DNA from: Pseudomonas neuropathica | GTDB taxonomy: Bacteria > Pseudomonadota > Gammaproteobacteria > Pseudomonadales > Pseudomonadaceae | NCBI RefSeq assembly: GCF_015461835.1 | Contig: NZ_JACOPX010000010.1 | Coordinates: 124,001 to 188,000 of the forward strand | Length of the DNA: 64,000 bases | Reading direction: 5' to 3' | The notes under the pieces: generated by a model | What the model saw: the letters and a program-made list of their open reading frames with translations, nothing else | The model's database searches: none | What the model was told of the DNA's origin: nothing | Shown here: positions 17,306-26,091 of the stretch, piece by piece | How positions within the stretch are numbered: the first letter of the stretch is position 1 | Layout: each line of letters starts with the position of its first letter | Position numbers and translations under genes: made by a program

Positions 17306-18610
17306 ATGGATCTCAAGCAAAGCCTGACAAAACGGATCGTGATCGTGTTCGCCCTGATGAGTGCTCTTGTGGCCGGTGTGTTTGCGTTGGGGATCGTCGC
17401 CACCGTGCACGTGGTCGAGCGCAAGTTGACCACCACCACGCTAAGCGGAGGTCTACGCCGTTTATTGGCAATGGATGACATCAGTCACTGGAGCCACGTC
17501 CCGGAAAAGGGCGAATTGTTTTTTTTCGAGGGCGGCCAGGGGCCGTTGGCACTGACCCGGCAACTGGCGGCGCTGCCCTTGGGCTTTCAGGAAATCACTT
17601 TTCACGGTGACGCTTTCTACGCCATGGTCGAAGCCGTCGGCGGGCGCAAATACGTCCTGCTGCGCGATCAGGAAAGCCTCGAACAGCGTGAGCATCTGCT
17701 GTTTATTGTGGTGATTGTCGGGTTCATCCTCAGCGTGATTCTGGCGATTATTCTGGGCCGCTTGTTGGCGCGACGAGTCATGGCGCCGGTGATTCGTCTG
17801 GCCCGACAGGTGCGCCACCGCGATCAGCTCATCGAGGTGGCGCCGCCGTTGCATCCCGATTACGCCGCTGATGAGGTCGGCGAGCTGGCGCTGTCGTTCG
17901 ATCAGACGTTGGGACGTCTGCGCGCCACCTTGAGCCGGGAAAAACTGTTCACCAGCGATGTCAGCCATGAACTGCGCACGCCGTTGATGGTGCTGAGCAC
18001 GTCCTGTGAGTTGCTGCTGGCGAATCCGTCGCTTGATGCCCGCTCGACGGCGCAAGTCAGCCGGATTGCCCGGGCCAGCCACGAGATGCGCCAATTGGTC
18101 GAAACCTTTCTGATGCTCGCGCGCAAACCCGAAGAAGTCCGCGTGCAGTCCACCTGCACACTGAAGGAAATTGCCGATGCGCAGACAGAGGTGTGGGGCC
18201 GCTTGATCCGCGAAAAAGGCCTGGAGTTTGTCTACGATCCGCAGCACGCCGGCGCCGGACGCTTCAACCTGACCTTTCTGCAATCAGTGATGGGCAACCT
18301 GCTGCGCAACGCCTGGCATTACACCGACCACGGTTTTGTGCGACTGACCTTGCAGGAAAACAGCTTCGTGGTCGAAGACAGCGGCATCGGTATCCCGGAA
18401 GAACAGCGCCACGCAATGTTCCAGCCCTTCGTGCGCGGTGACGAACAGCGCGGCGAAGGGCTCGGCTTGGGGCTTTCGCTGGTGCAGCGGATCTGCAGCC
18501 AGCAACAATGGCAGGTGAAACTCACCACCCGTGAGCCGAATGGCTGTCGCTTTACTGTGACGCTGATTCAGGACGCGGGCGGGCAGCCGCGCGGATTGCC
18601 GGCAGCCTGA
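17306..18610 (+). CDS. ColS-like sensor histidine kinase without adjacent response regulator
   Basis: 434-residue inner-membrane kinase: TM1 about 11-33, periplasmic loop 34-130, TM2 131-153, HAMP-like linker, H-box SHELRTPL (H221), N-box with N335, G1 VEDSGIGIP (D358), F-box, G2 GEGLGLGL. The loop has an E126-x-x-E129 motif next to TM2 plus H35, E38, D57 and E96, the kind of residues reported as metal-sensing in Pseudomonas ColS (from memory). ColS normally follows colR; no regulator gene is present here, so this is an orphan or paralog. It diverges from ais-arnT2-GT39, suggesting envelope-stress control. AGGAG lies about 12 nt before the ATG. The 3' end overlaps pqiC by 43 nt, tail to tail. 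Confidence 0.88.
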   Translation: MDLKQSLTKRIVIVFALMSALVAGVFALGIVATVHVVERKLTTTTLSGGLRRLLAMDDISHWSHVPEKGELFFFEGGQGPLALTRQLAALPLGFQEITFHGDAFYAMVEAVGGRKYVLLRDQESLEQREHLLFIVVIVGFILSVILAIILGRLLARRVMAPVIRLARQVRHRDQLIEVAPPLHPDYAADEVGELALSFDQTLGRLRATLSREKLFTSDVSHELRTPLMVLSTSCELLLANPSLDARSTAQVSRIARASHEMRQLVETFLMLARKPEEVRVQSTCTLKEIADAQTEVWGRLIREKGLEFVYDPQHAGAGRFNLTFLQSVMGNLLRNAWHYTDHGFVRLTLQENSFVVEDSGIGIPEEQRHAMFQPFVRGDEQRGEGLGLGLSLVQRICSQQQWQVKLTTREPNGCRFTVTLIQDAGGQPRGLPAA

Positions 18611-19119
18611 CTGATTGCCGCAGCCAGGCGTTTGACGTTGTTCTGCTGGGCCGTCACCAGCTCATCGATGCTCGGGCCCGAAGGTGTTTGCAAGGTCGAG
18701 CGGCAGGTCAGCAGGCCACTCTCGGTCGCCCCTGATGGACGCAGTCGCCATTTGGCGTCGATCAAGGCGTACTGCCCCGGAATCGAATCGAAGCGCTGCA
18801 CTTCGATGCGTACCGAGGTAGCGCCCTGGCCGCCGGTATTGCTCAATTGATCGCTCAGCGCTCCGCGCAGCTCATCGGCAAGTGTCGCGCCCCACCAATC
18901 GGTTTCCAGAATCGCCAGGCCGCTGTTGCCTTGGCGAATGACGATTTGCGCACGGTCGACCTGTGGCGGAACGCTGAGGGCTTCGATCGGAATCTGCGCG
19001 CCGGCGCCCTTGTTACTCAGTTGTACCGGGGTCAGCGTGTGAAAGCTGATCGGGTCGCTGCGGCAGGCGCCCAACAGCAACACGGCAGCGAGCACGGTGA
19101 TCTTCAGCGGTAAAGCCAT
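18568..19119 (-). CDS. pqiC: PqiC-type outer-membrane lipoprotein
   Basis: Auxiliary lipoprotein of the PqiB MCE lipid-transport tunnel, anchored in the outer membrane. 183 residues from the ATG at 19119, which has AGGAG at proper spacing; an in-frame start at 19140 would spoil the signal peptide. Lipobox LLLGAC near residue 19, followed by the ABC_trans_aux domain (SFHTLTPVQL onwards). It lies 17 nt after pqiB. Its last 43 nt overlap the convergent kinase gene. Confidence 0.85.
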   Translation of the reverse strand: MALPLKITVLAAVLLLGACRSDPISFHTLTPVQLSNKGAGAQIPIEALSVPPQVDRAQIVIRQGNSGLAILETDWWGATLADELRGALSDQLSNTGGQGATSVRIEVQRFDSIPGQYALIDAKWRLRPSGATESGLLTCRSTLQTPSGPSIDELVTAQQNNVKRLAAAISQAAGNPRGCPPAS

Positions 19120-19136
19120 AGCGGTAGCTCCTGTGC

Positions 19137-20792
19137 TCAATTGCGTGGTGGCCCTTTCAGATCCAGCGGCGCGGCGTTATCGGGACGACCGCGAATCAGC
19201 GATTCCGGATGCCGGCCCAGGTAATCCGACAGTTCACGCAGCGAGCGCGACATCCGCCCGAGTTCGTCGAGGGTTTCCGTGAGTTTCTCGCGTTGTGGCG
19301 AATCTTCGGCCAGGGTCGAACTGGCGGACTGCAAGGTCTTGCTGACGTCGGCGAGGGTGCTTTGCACACCCGGCAGGGTCTTGGCGTTGAACTGGCTCAG
19401 GCCTTTGCGCAGCTCGACCAGATTGCTGTCGAGGTTACCGGCAATCCGTTCAACCGGCAGTTTGTTGAGCTTGTCGACCATCGCTTCGAGTTTTTCCTGC
19501 AACTGTTCGAGGCTGCCCGGAACGGTCGGTAGAACGACCGGGCGAGCGCTTGGATCGAACGCGACTTTCTCCGCTTTCGGAAAGAAGTCCAGTGCCACGT
19601 ACAACTGGCCGGTCAGCAGGTTGCCACTGCGGGCCTGGGCACGCAGGCCATTATCGACGAAAGTGCCCAGCAGGCGGATGCCGGCGGCTTCGTCGTTGGG
19701 GTCGTGCTTGAATTCGGTGAGCATCTTTTTGTAGGCCTGACCGAGGCGCTGCGGGTAAATGACGATGCCGACATTAAGCGGGAAAGTGCGTTTTTTCGCA
19801 TCGAAATCCAGGTTGATGCCCACGACCCGGCCGATTTCCATACCGAGGAACTCGACCGGCGCATCGACCTTGAGTCCGCGCAGCGACTGGTCGAATCGCA
19901 GCACCATGTATTGCGCCTTGCCGTTCGGCGGGGCAAGGGCACTCTGCTGGTCGGCGAACAGTTCGAAATCCTTGTCATCAGCGGCGGCCACATCGTTGGG
20001 ACTGTAATCCGGAGCACGGAACGCAATACCGCCCACCAGCATCGTCGACAGCGATTCGGTCTTCACGGCAAAGCCGTTGGCACCGACATTGATGTCGATG
20101 CCGCTGGCATTCCAGAAGCGGGTATTTTCAGTGACGAACGCGTCGTTCGGCGCGTGAATGAACACCTCTATATCCACCCCTTTGCCTTCGGGACTGAGGG
20201 CATAGGTGACGACCTGGCCGACTGGAATCTTGCGGTAATAAACCGGAGAACCGATGTCCAGCGAACCGAGATCCGGCGCATGCAGCATGAAGCGCTTGCC
20301 CGGTTCGCCGTAGGTGATCGGCGGCGGATTTTCCAGACCCTTGAAGTTCTTTGCGCGGCTATCGGACTGGCCGACGTCGGCGCCGATGTAGTCACCGGAA
20401 AGCAGGGTGTCGATACCCGAAACGCCCCCGGCGCCAATGCGCGGGCGAACCACCCAGAACTGTGAGTCTTCGCGCGTGAAGGTTTGCGCCTGTTTGGACA
20501 GTTTGATGGTGGCGTCGACACTTTTCTGGTCGTTACTCAACTCGACGTCCGTCACCTGACCGATGACCACGTTGCGGTATTTGACCTCGGTCTTGTTGGC
20601 TGTCAGGCCGCTGCCGGTCTTGAAGTTGACGATGATCGTCGGCCCTTCCTGCATCACGTTGTGCACCACCAGCGAGATGCCCACGAGCACCGCCACAATC
20701 GGCACGATCCAGACGAGTGAAATGCTGAAACGGCGGGTTTTGACTGGGGCTTGGCCTGGTGTTGGCGGCTCGTCGGTGGCTGACGACTTCAT
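19137..20792 (-). CDS. pqiB: PqiB-type MCE-domain lipid transport protein
   Basis: Inner-membrane-anchored protein that forms a periplasm-spanning tunnel of stacked MCE rings for phospholipid movement. 551 residues: one TM near residues 24-44 (SLVWIVPIVAVLVGISLV), then three MCE repeats (beginning GPTIIVNFKTGSGL, LGSLDIGSPVYY and LRGLKVDAPVEF), then a long helical needle region to the C-terminus. The start at 20792 follows GGAGG by six bases; a longer in-frame form begins at 20819. The usual upstream partner pqiA is absent: the 5' side is a 232-nt gap. Confidence 0.88.
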   Translation of the reverse strand: MKSSATDEPPTPGQAPVKTRRFSISLVWIVPIVAVLVGISLVVHNVMQEGPTIIVNFKTGSGLTANKTEVKYRNVVIGQVTDVELSNDQKSVDATIKLSKQAQTFTREDSQFWVVRPRIGAGGVSGIDTLLSGDYIGADVGQSDSRAKNFKGLENPPPITYGEPGKRFMLHAPDLGSLDIGSPVYYRKIPVGQVVTYALSPEGKGVDIEVFIHAPNDAFVTENTRFWNASGIDINVGANGFAVKTESLSTMLVGGIAFRAPDYSPNDVAAADDKDFELFADQQSALAPPNGKAQYMVLRFDQSLRGLKVDAPVEFLGMEIGRVVGINLDFDAKKRTFPLNVGIVIYPQRLGQAYKKMLTEFKHDPNDEAAGIRLLGTFVDNGLRAQARSGNLLTGQLYVALDFFPKAEKVAFDPSARPVVLPTVPGSLEQLQEKLEAMVDKLNKLPVERIAGNLDSNLVELRKGLSQFNAKTLPGVQSTLADVSKTLQSASSTLAEDSPQREKLTETLDELGRMSRSLRELSDYLGRHPESLIRGRPDNAAPLDLKGPPRN

Positions 20793-20932
20793 CCATGTCC
20801 TCCTCGATTGATTGGGCACTGAGCGTCAGGAACGCCAAAGCACCTCATCAATATAGAAGTGCTTGGCGATAGAGCAAATGTGTATAGCTCGCATCGTTGG
20901 CAGTTTCCATGTATGAGCTGTCGAGTGAAACG

Positions 20933-20982
20933 AGGCTGCGATCTTTTGATCTTGCTTTTTCAGGATCAAAAGATCGCAGCCT
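20933..20982. repeat. intergenic hairpin repeat
   Basis: Perfect 19-bp inverted repeat: arm AGGCTGCGATCTTTTGATC and its complement, separated by a 12-nt loop; the outer flanks (GAGCTG.CGA) pair further with gaps. This sequence type is a dispersed intergenic repeat in fluorescens-group genomes. It lies between the puuB 3' end and the pqiB 5' end, where it could also end puuB transcription. Confidence 0.75.
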
Positions 20983-21024
20983 TCGGCAGCTCCTACAGAG
21001 GCATGGTGTCGGCGCGGATTACGG

Positions 21025-22326
21025 TTAACCGAGCATTTCCCGCAGGCGATACCAGAACATCCCCAGTGCCAGCAGTGGAGAACGCAAGGCAGGACCGCCA
21101 GGGAAGGTCATGTGCGGCACGCCGCTGAACACGTCCATGCCTTGGCTGTGACCGGCATGAATCGCCTCGCCGAGCAGTTTTGCGCACCAATGCGTGACGT
21201 TCAGGCCATGGCCGGAATAGCCCTGCGCGTAGAACACGTTCGGGTGCTGCTTGAGCCGGCCGACCTGCGGAAAGCGGTTGGCGGTGATGCCGATCTTGCC
21301 GCCCCACTGGTAATCGATGCGCACGTCGGCCAGTTGCGGGAAAACCTTGAGCATCTTCGGGCGCATGTAAGCGGCGATGTCCGCCGGATCACGCCCGGAA
21401 TAGTGGCAGGCACCGCCGAACAGCAGGCGCCGGTCCGCCGAGAGCCGGTAGTAATCGAGGCCGACTTTCTGGTCGCACACCGCCAGATTCTGTGGGATCA
21501 GCTGCGCGGCGCGTTCCTCGGACAACGGTTCAGTGGCGATGATGTAACTGCCGGCGGGCAGGACTTTGCCACTGAGTTGTTGTTCGAGGTCGTCCAGATG
21601 CGCGTTGCAGCCGAGTACCAGACTGCCAGCGCGCACCGTGCCGGTAGCGCAACGCACTTGTACGGTCGGGCCGTGGATGATTTCCAGCACCTCGCTCTGC
21701 TCGAAAATCTTCACGCCGAGTGAAGCTGCCAACCGCGCTTCGCCTTGCACCAGGTCCAGCGGGTGCAGATGACCGGATCCCATGTCGACCAGACCACCGG
21801 CATAGATGTCGGAGTTGACCACCTGCTGGCGCACCTGCTCGGGGCCGATCAGGCGGGTTTCATGGGCATAGCCGAGTTCGGCGAGGTCGACCAATTCATC
21901 TTTGAAGGCGTCGAACTGCGCCGGGGTGTTGGCCAGATCGCAGAAGCCCCAGCGCAGATCACATTCGATGCCGTTATCGCCGATGCGCTGACGCACCAGT
22001 TCCACCGAATCGATGCCGGCGCGCTGCAAATAACGCACGCCTTCCTGGCCGACATATTTGGCGAAGCCTGCAACTTCATGACCGATCCCGCGAATCAACT
22101 GACCACCGTTGCGCCCGCTGGCGCCCCAGCCGATGCGCCGTGCTTCGATCAACACCACCGACAATCCGCGCTGAGCCAGCTCGATGGCGGTGTTGACCCC
22201 GGTGAACCCGCCGCCGATCACGCAGACATCGGCTGTCAGGTCAGCGTCCAATACCGGATAAGGTGTGGTCGCCCGCGCCGAAGCGGCGTAGTAGGAGCGA
22301 GCGTGTTCTTGGGTGTACTGATTCAT
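21025..22326 (-). CDS. puuB: gamma-glutamylputrescine oxidoreductase
   Basis: FAD-dependent oxidase that converts gamma-glutamylputrescine to gamma-glutamyl-aminobutyraldehyde in polyamine catabolism. 433 residues; dinucleotide motif VIGGGFTGVNTAIELA (37-52), followed by GWGASGRNGGQ, the usual DAO-family flavin contact. The C-terminal part contains FYAQGYSGHGLNVTHW, near the second FAD contact. It overlaps the polyamine-binding-protein gene by 4 nt and lies in a puuA-binding protein-puuB operon. Confidence 0.9.
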   Translation of the reverse strand: MNQYTQEHARSYYAASARATTPYPVLDADLTADVCVIGGGFTGVNTAIELAQRGLSVVLIEARRIGWGASGRNGGQLIRGIGHEVAGFAKYVGQEGVRYLQRAGIDSVELVRQRIGDNGIECDLRWGFCDLANTPAQFDAFKDELVDLAELGYAHETRLIGPEQVRQQVVNSDIYAGGLVDMGSGHLHPLDLVQGEARLAASLGVKIFEQSEVLEIIHGPTVQVRCATGTVRAGSLVLGCNAHLDDLEQQLSGKVLPAGSYIIATEPLSEERAAQLIPQNLAVCDQKVGLDYYRLSADRRLLFGGACHYSGRDPADIAAYMRPKMLKVFPQLADVRIDYQWGGKIGITANRFPQVGRLKQHPNVFYAQGYSGHGLNVTHWCAKLLGEAIHAGHSQGMDVFSGVPHMTFPGGPALRSPLLALGMFWYRLREMLG

Positions 22327-23411
22327 TTGTTCGACTTCACTTTGCTCCAGGAGCGGGTCATCAGACGCATGATCGCCTGGGGCGGGGTGGTAGAAATGTA
22401 GAGTTTATCGAGCACGGCTTGAGGTGGGTAAACCTCTGGGTTGTTGACCAGCTCCGGATCCATGAACTGCTTGGCGGCCGGGTTCGGGTTGGCGTAACCC
22501 ACCGAAGCGCTGACCTTGGCGATCACTTGCGGATCGAGCAGGTAATTGATGAAGGCGTGGGCTTCTTTGGTGTTGCTCGCATCGGCGGGGATGGCTAACA
22601 GATCAAACCAGAGGTTGGCACCTTCCTTCGGAATGGCGTAAGCGATGTTCACGCCGTTCTTGGCTTCCTTGGCACGGTTGGCGGCCTGGAACACGTCGCC
22701 GGAGTAACCGAAGGCCACGCAGATGTCACCGTTAGCCAGATCCGACACGTATTTCGAGGAATGGAAATAGGTGATGTACGGACGGATGCTGAGCAGTTTC
22801 GCTTCAGCTTTTTTATAGTCTTCCGGGTTTTCGCTGCGCGGGTCCATGCCCATGTAATTGAGCATCGCCGGGAAAACTTCGTCGGCGGAGTCCATCATCG
22901 ACACGCCGCACTGGGTGAGTTTCTTCAGGTTTTCAGGCTCGAACAGCACGGCCCAGGAATCAATGTGGTCGATGCCCAGCACTTGCTTGACCTTGTCGAC
23001 GTTGTAGCCGATGCCATTGGTGCCCCACAGGTACGGCACCGAGTGCGCGTTGCCCGGGTCGTTTTTCTCCAACAGCTCGAGCAGTTTCGGGTCGAGGTTT
23101 TTCCAGTTCGGCAGTTGCGAACGGTCGAGTTTGAGGAACGCGCCAGCTTTCACCTGACGCGCGAGGAAGTGGTTGGACGGCACTACTACGTCATAGCCGG
23201 TGCGACCGGCAAGGAGCTTGCCTTCCAGGGTTTCGTTGGAGTCGAAAACGTCGTAGATCACCTTGATCCCGGATTTACTCTGGAAGTCGGCGAGGGTGGT
23301 TTCGCCGATGTAGTCGGTCCAGTTGTAGACGCTGACCTGGGGTTGGGCGTGCGCTACGGCGCTGAACAGCACGCTCAGGGCGACCGGGAGTACGGATTTC
23401 AACAGACGCAT
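22323..23411 (-). CDS. PotF/SpuD-like periplasmic polyamine-binding protein
   Basis: Periplasmic receptor for putrescine or spermidine. 362 residues; signal peptide ends near SAVAHAQ (22-23), and the mature protein starts QVSVYNWTDYIG, the classic PotF/PotD opening. Acidic and aromatic ligand positions (WTDY, the late YVSD and DLLAIPAD segments) follow the family. No permease or ATPase gene is adjacent, so it must use a transporter encoded elsewhere. It lies between puuA and puuB, separated from puuA by a repeat-bearing gap of 169 nt. Confidence 0.88.
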   Translation of the reverse strand: MRLLKSVLPVALSVLFSAVAHAQPQVSVYNWTDYIGETTLADFQSKSGIKVIYDVFDSNETLEGKLLAGRTGYDVVVPSNHFLARQVKAGAFLKLDRSQLPNWKNLDPKLLELLEKNDPGNAHSVPYLWGTNGIGYNVDKVKQVLGIDHIDSWAVLFEPENLKKLTQCGVSMMDSADEVFPAMLNYMGMDPRSENPEDYKKAEAKLLSIRPYITYFHSSKYVSDLANGDICVAFGYSGDVFQAANRAKEAKNGVNIAYAIPKEGANLWFDLLAIPADASNTKEAHAFINYLLDPQVIAKVSASVGYANPNPAAKQFMDPELVNNPEVYPPQAVLDKLYISTTPPQAIMRLMTRSWSKVKSNK

Positions 23412-23460
23412 TTCGACACCTCTTGGAATTGTTGGATTTTTCAGGTGGGTACTCTTCCTT

Positions 23461-23562
23461 GTGGGAGCGAGCTTGCTCCGGGCGGCGTTCCGACGAAGGC
23501 GGAGCGTCAGGCGACATCAGTTGTGACTGAGTGACCGCTTTCGCGAGCAAGCTCGCTCCCAC
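23461..23562. repeat. REP-like inverted repeat pair
   Basis: Two 18-nt arms, GTGGGAGCGAGCTTGCTC at 23461-23478 and its exact complement at 23545-23562, enclose 66 nt. This is a common Pseudomonas intergenic repeat pair; a relative lies at 35561-35647. It separates puuA from the binding-protein gene. Confidence 0.8.
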
Positions 23563-23580
23563 AGGGGTAAGTGTTGTGTT

Positions 23581-24939
23581 TCAGACGCTGAGCATCAGGA
23601 ACTCACGCTCCCACGAGCTGATCACGCGCTTGAAGTTTTCATGCTCGGCACGTTTCACCGCGACGTAGCCACGGACAAACTTGTCGCCCAGGTACTGCGC
23701 AACGGTCTCGCACTCTTCCATTTGCGTCAGCGCTTCCTCGATGGTGATCGGCAGGCGCAGGTTGCGGCGCTCATAAGCACGGCCGTGGACCGCAGCGCTC
23801 GGCGCGATGCCTTCAACCATGCCGATGTAACCGCAGAGCAGGCTCGCGGCGATTGCCAGGTACGGGTTGGCATCGGCGCCCGGCAGACGGTTTTCTACGC
23901 GCATGGCTTCCGGGCTGGAAGTCGGTACACGCAGGCCGACGGTGCGGTTTTCCTCGCCCCATTCGACGTTGACCGGCGCCGAGGTGTCCGGCAGGAAGCG
24001 GCGGAACGAGTTGACGTTCGGCGCGAACATCGGCAGCACTTTCGGGATGTATTTCTGCAAACCGCCGATGTAGTGCAGGAACAGTTCGCTCATCTGCCCG
24101 TCGGCATTGGCGAAGATTGGCTTGCCGGTGGCTATGTCCACCACGCTCTGGTGAATGTGCATGGCGCTGCCCGGCTCGTCGCCGATCGGCTTGGCCATGA
24201 ACGTCGCCGCAACGTTGTGCTTGAGTGCAGCCTCACGCATGGTGCGTTTGAACACGGTGATCTGGTCGGCCAGATCCAGTGCGTCGCCATGACGGAAGTT
24301 GATTTCCATCTGCGCCGGGCCGTCTTCGTGGATCAGCGTGTCAAGGTCCAGGCCTTGCAGTTCGCACCAGTCGTAGACGTCTTCGAATAACGGATCGAAT
24401 TCGTTGGCGGCGTCGATGGAGAACGACTGACGACCGCTTTCAGCACGGCCCGAGCGGCCCAGCGGTGCCTTCAGCGGCAAGTCCGGGTCTTCGCAGCGTT
24501 GGGTCAGGTAGAACTCCATTTCCGGCGCCACAATCGGCTTCCAGCCTTTGTCGGTGTACAGCTGCAAGACTTTCTTCAGCACGTTGCGCGGCGACAGTTC
24601 GATCGGGTTGCCGAACTTGTCGAAGGTGTCGTGGATAACGATGGCGGTCGGCTCAATCGCCCATGGAATCACGTAGACCGCGTCAGCCACGGGCTTGCAG
24701 ACCATGTCGATATCGGCAGGATCGAGCAGGTCGTAGTAGATGTCGTCGTCGACAAAATCCCCGGTTACCGTTTGCAGCAGCACACTTTCCGGCAGGCGCA
24801 TGCCTCGCTCATGCAGGAACTTGTTGGTCGGTGCGATCTTGCCGCGGGCAATGCCGGTCAGGTCGCTGACCACACATTCGACTTCGGTAATCTTGTGATC
24901 TTTCAGCCACGTGAACAGCTGATCGAAAGGGGCATTCAT
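23581..24939 (-). CDS. puuA: gamma-glutamylputrescine synthetase (glutamine synthetase family)
   Basis: Ligates glutamate to putrescine using ATP, the first step of the Puu pathway. 452 residues, the usual length, from the ATG at 24939, which has GAGG five bases upstream; the frame is open a further 36 codons. Glutamine-synthetase landmarks are present: metal-site glutamates in APEMEFYL, HEDGPAQMEINF, the histidine in GSAMHIHQS and the ATP/glutamate site around NRTVGLRVP. Glutamine synthetases that use other amines are possible, but the puuB neighbour supports putrescine. Confidence 0.88.
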   Translation of the reverse strand: MNAPFDQLFTWLKDHKITEVECVVSDLTGIARGKIAPTNKFLHERGMRLPESVLLQTVTGDFVDDDIYYDLLDPADIDMVCKPVADAVYVIPWAIEPTAIVIHDTFDKFGNPIELSPRNVLKKVLQLYTDKGWKPIVAPEMEFYLTQRCEDPDLPLKAPLGRSGRAESGRQSFSIDAANEFDPLFEDVYDWCELQGLDLDTLIHEDGPAQMEINFRHGDALDLADQITVFKRTMREAALKHNVAATFMAKPIGDEPGSAMHIHQSVVDIATGKPIFANADGQMSELFLHYIGGLQKYIPKVLPMFAPNVNSFRRFLPDTSAPVNVEWGEENRTVGLRVPTSSPEAMRVENRLPGADANPYLAIAASLLCGYIGMVEGIAPSAAVHGRAYERRNLRLPITIEEALTQMEECETVAQYLGDKFVRGYVAVKRAEHENFKRVISSWEREFLMLSV

Positions 24940-25063
24940 AAAGACCTCGTTATTGGTTTTATAGACGCCGGGGAGGGCGGGTTTCATCTTCCGCCCCTTC
25001 CCCTGTGGCGCGTTGACGACTATCTTGGGCGAGCCTTGCAGTTCCATCTATCCACTTTAAGCA

Positions 25064-25082
25064 GCACCAAAGCGCACCAAAA
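25064..25082 (+). promoter_or_regulatory. direct repeat before the AraC gene and puuA
   Basis: GCACCAAA occurs twice with starts 10 bp apart (25064 and 25074), one helical turn, in the 162-nt region between divergent puuA and the AraC-family gene. Directly repeated half sites at this spacing are what AraC-family proteins bind, so it may be an autoregulatory or puuA operator. Confidence 0.35.
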
Positions 25083-25101
25083 GAGTGCGCAAGGTCACCC
25101 C

Positions 25102-26001
25102 ATGACAACGTGCAATTCGCTCCAGGTTCAAGCGTTCAACACCGCCGATGTGGCCGAGCAAGTCCGCGCCACACCGGGCTGGGTCCAGCATTACCAACAG
25201 ATGTCGCCGGGCCATTTCGCCGGGCAGATCCGTTATCTGGATCTGCAGGGTGTCGAGGTCTACGAAGAGCAGATGAACACCCGCGTCGAGCAGAACTTCA
25301 GCGCGCCATCGGGTGCTTTGGCGTTCTGTTTCGATCGCAGTGACAACGCGCTGTATCTGCTCAATGAAGAGAGCCGCAACATCTGGATCACCCCGGAGAA
25401 CTACCAGGAAATCGCCGTGGTGTTCGGTCCGGAATTTGTCCGCCAGCACGGTCTGAATGTGGCGAAACTCGAAGGGTTGTTCATGACGCAACTCAATTGC
25501 GGACAGAACGCCTTGTTCAGTCGCTGGTTAAGCTCGACTCTCACGAAGTTGTCGCAAGCCGTTGATCTGCTTGATAAAGAGTCGTTGACGCAGCAGCTAC
25601 TTGAAGACTGCCTGTTCATCCTCGACAACGCTCACACCAGCCTCGATCGCGGCGGATTACAGCGGCGTAGCGAGGAGCGGATGATCATGAAACGGGTAGG
25701 GGAGTGGGCGGCGGATTCGCCGGAAGACACCGTCAATCTCCTCGAACTGTCGCACGTGGCCGGGGTGCCGTTGCGGCAATTGCAGCAGGCATTCAAGGCC
25801 TACACCGGGATGACCCCGAGTCACTGGCTGCGCCTGCGCCGGTTGAACAGCGCACACCGTGAATTGCTCAAGCGCCGGCCGACGGAAACCACCGTGGCCG
25901 AGGTGGCGATGCACTGGTCGTTCTGGCATTTGGGAAGGTTTTCCAGCAGTTACCGGGCGTTGTTCAAGGAGTTGCCGAGCGAGACCTTGAAGCGCTCATG
26001 A
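25102..26001 (+). CDS. AraC-family regulator (EutR-like N-terminus)
   Basis: 299-residue cytoplasmic regulator. The N-terminal part (HYQQMSPGHFAGQIRYLDLQ) resembles the sensor domain of EutR/FeaR-type proteins that sense amines or their products; the C-terminal double helix-turn-helix spans about 195-298 (LLELSHVAGVPLRQLQQAFK ... WHLGRFSSSYRALFKE). AAGG lies about 7 nt before the ATG. The frame is open for 201 codons upstream but that part is antisense to puuA. It diverges from puuA, making it the likely regulator of the puu genes. Confidence 0.88.
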   Translation: MTTCNSLQVQAFNTADVAEQVRATPGWVQHYQQMSPGHFAGQIRYLDLQGVEVYEEQMNTRVEQNFSAPSGALAFCFDRSDNALYLLNEESRNIWITPENYQEIAVVFGPEFVRQHGLNVAKLEGLFMTQLNCGQNALFSRWLSSTLTKLSQAVDLLDKESLTQQLLEDCLFILDNAHTSLDRGGLQRRSEERMIMKRVGEWAADSPEDTVNLLELSHVAGVPLRQLQQAFKAYTGMTPSHWLRLRRLNSAHRELLKRRPTETTVAEVAMHWSFWHLGRFSSSYRALFKELPSETLKRS

Positions 26002-26046
26002 AAGCTGTCGCGGTTAAAAAGGCTTTGTCTCGGCGCTGAAGTTAAA

Positions 26047-26065
26047 TAGAATCACTCTCATTTGA
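26047..26065. promoter_or_regulatory. candidate Fur box before the ECF sigma gene
   Basis: TAGAATCACTCTCATTTGA agrees with the 19-bp Fur consensus at 10 positions by my count and has the AAT...TCATT core. It lies 27-45 nt before the sigma factor start, the usual place for Fur control of FecI-type genes. The match is modest. Confidence 0.4.
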
Positions 26066-26091
26066 AACTGACTTCGCGCAGGACTCTTGAG

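Noticed and set aside
24499..25101. 200-codon N-terminal extension of the AraC-family gene
   Set aside because: It lies antisense to puuA and its composition is shadow-like; the ATG at 25102 with AAGG gives the normal regulator.
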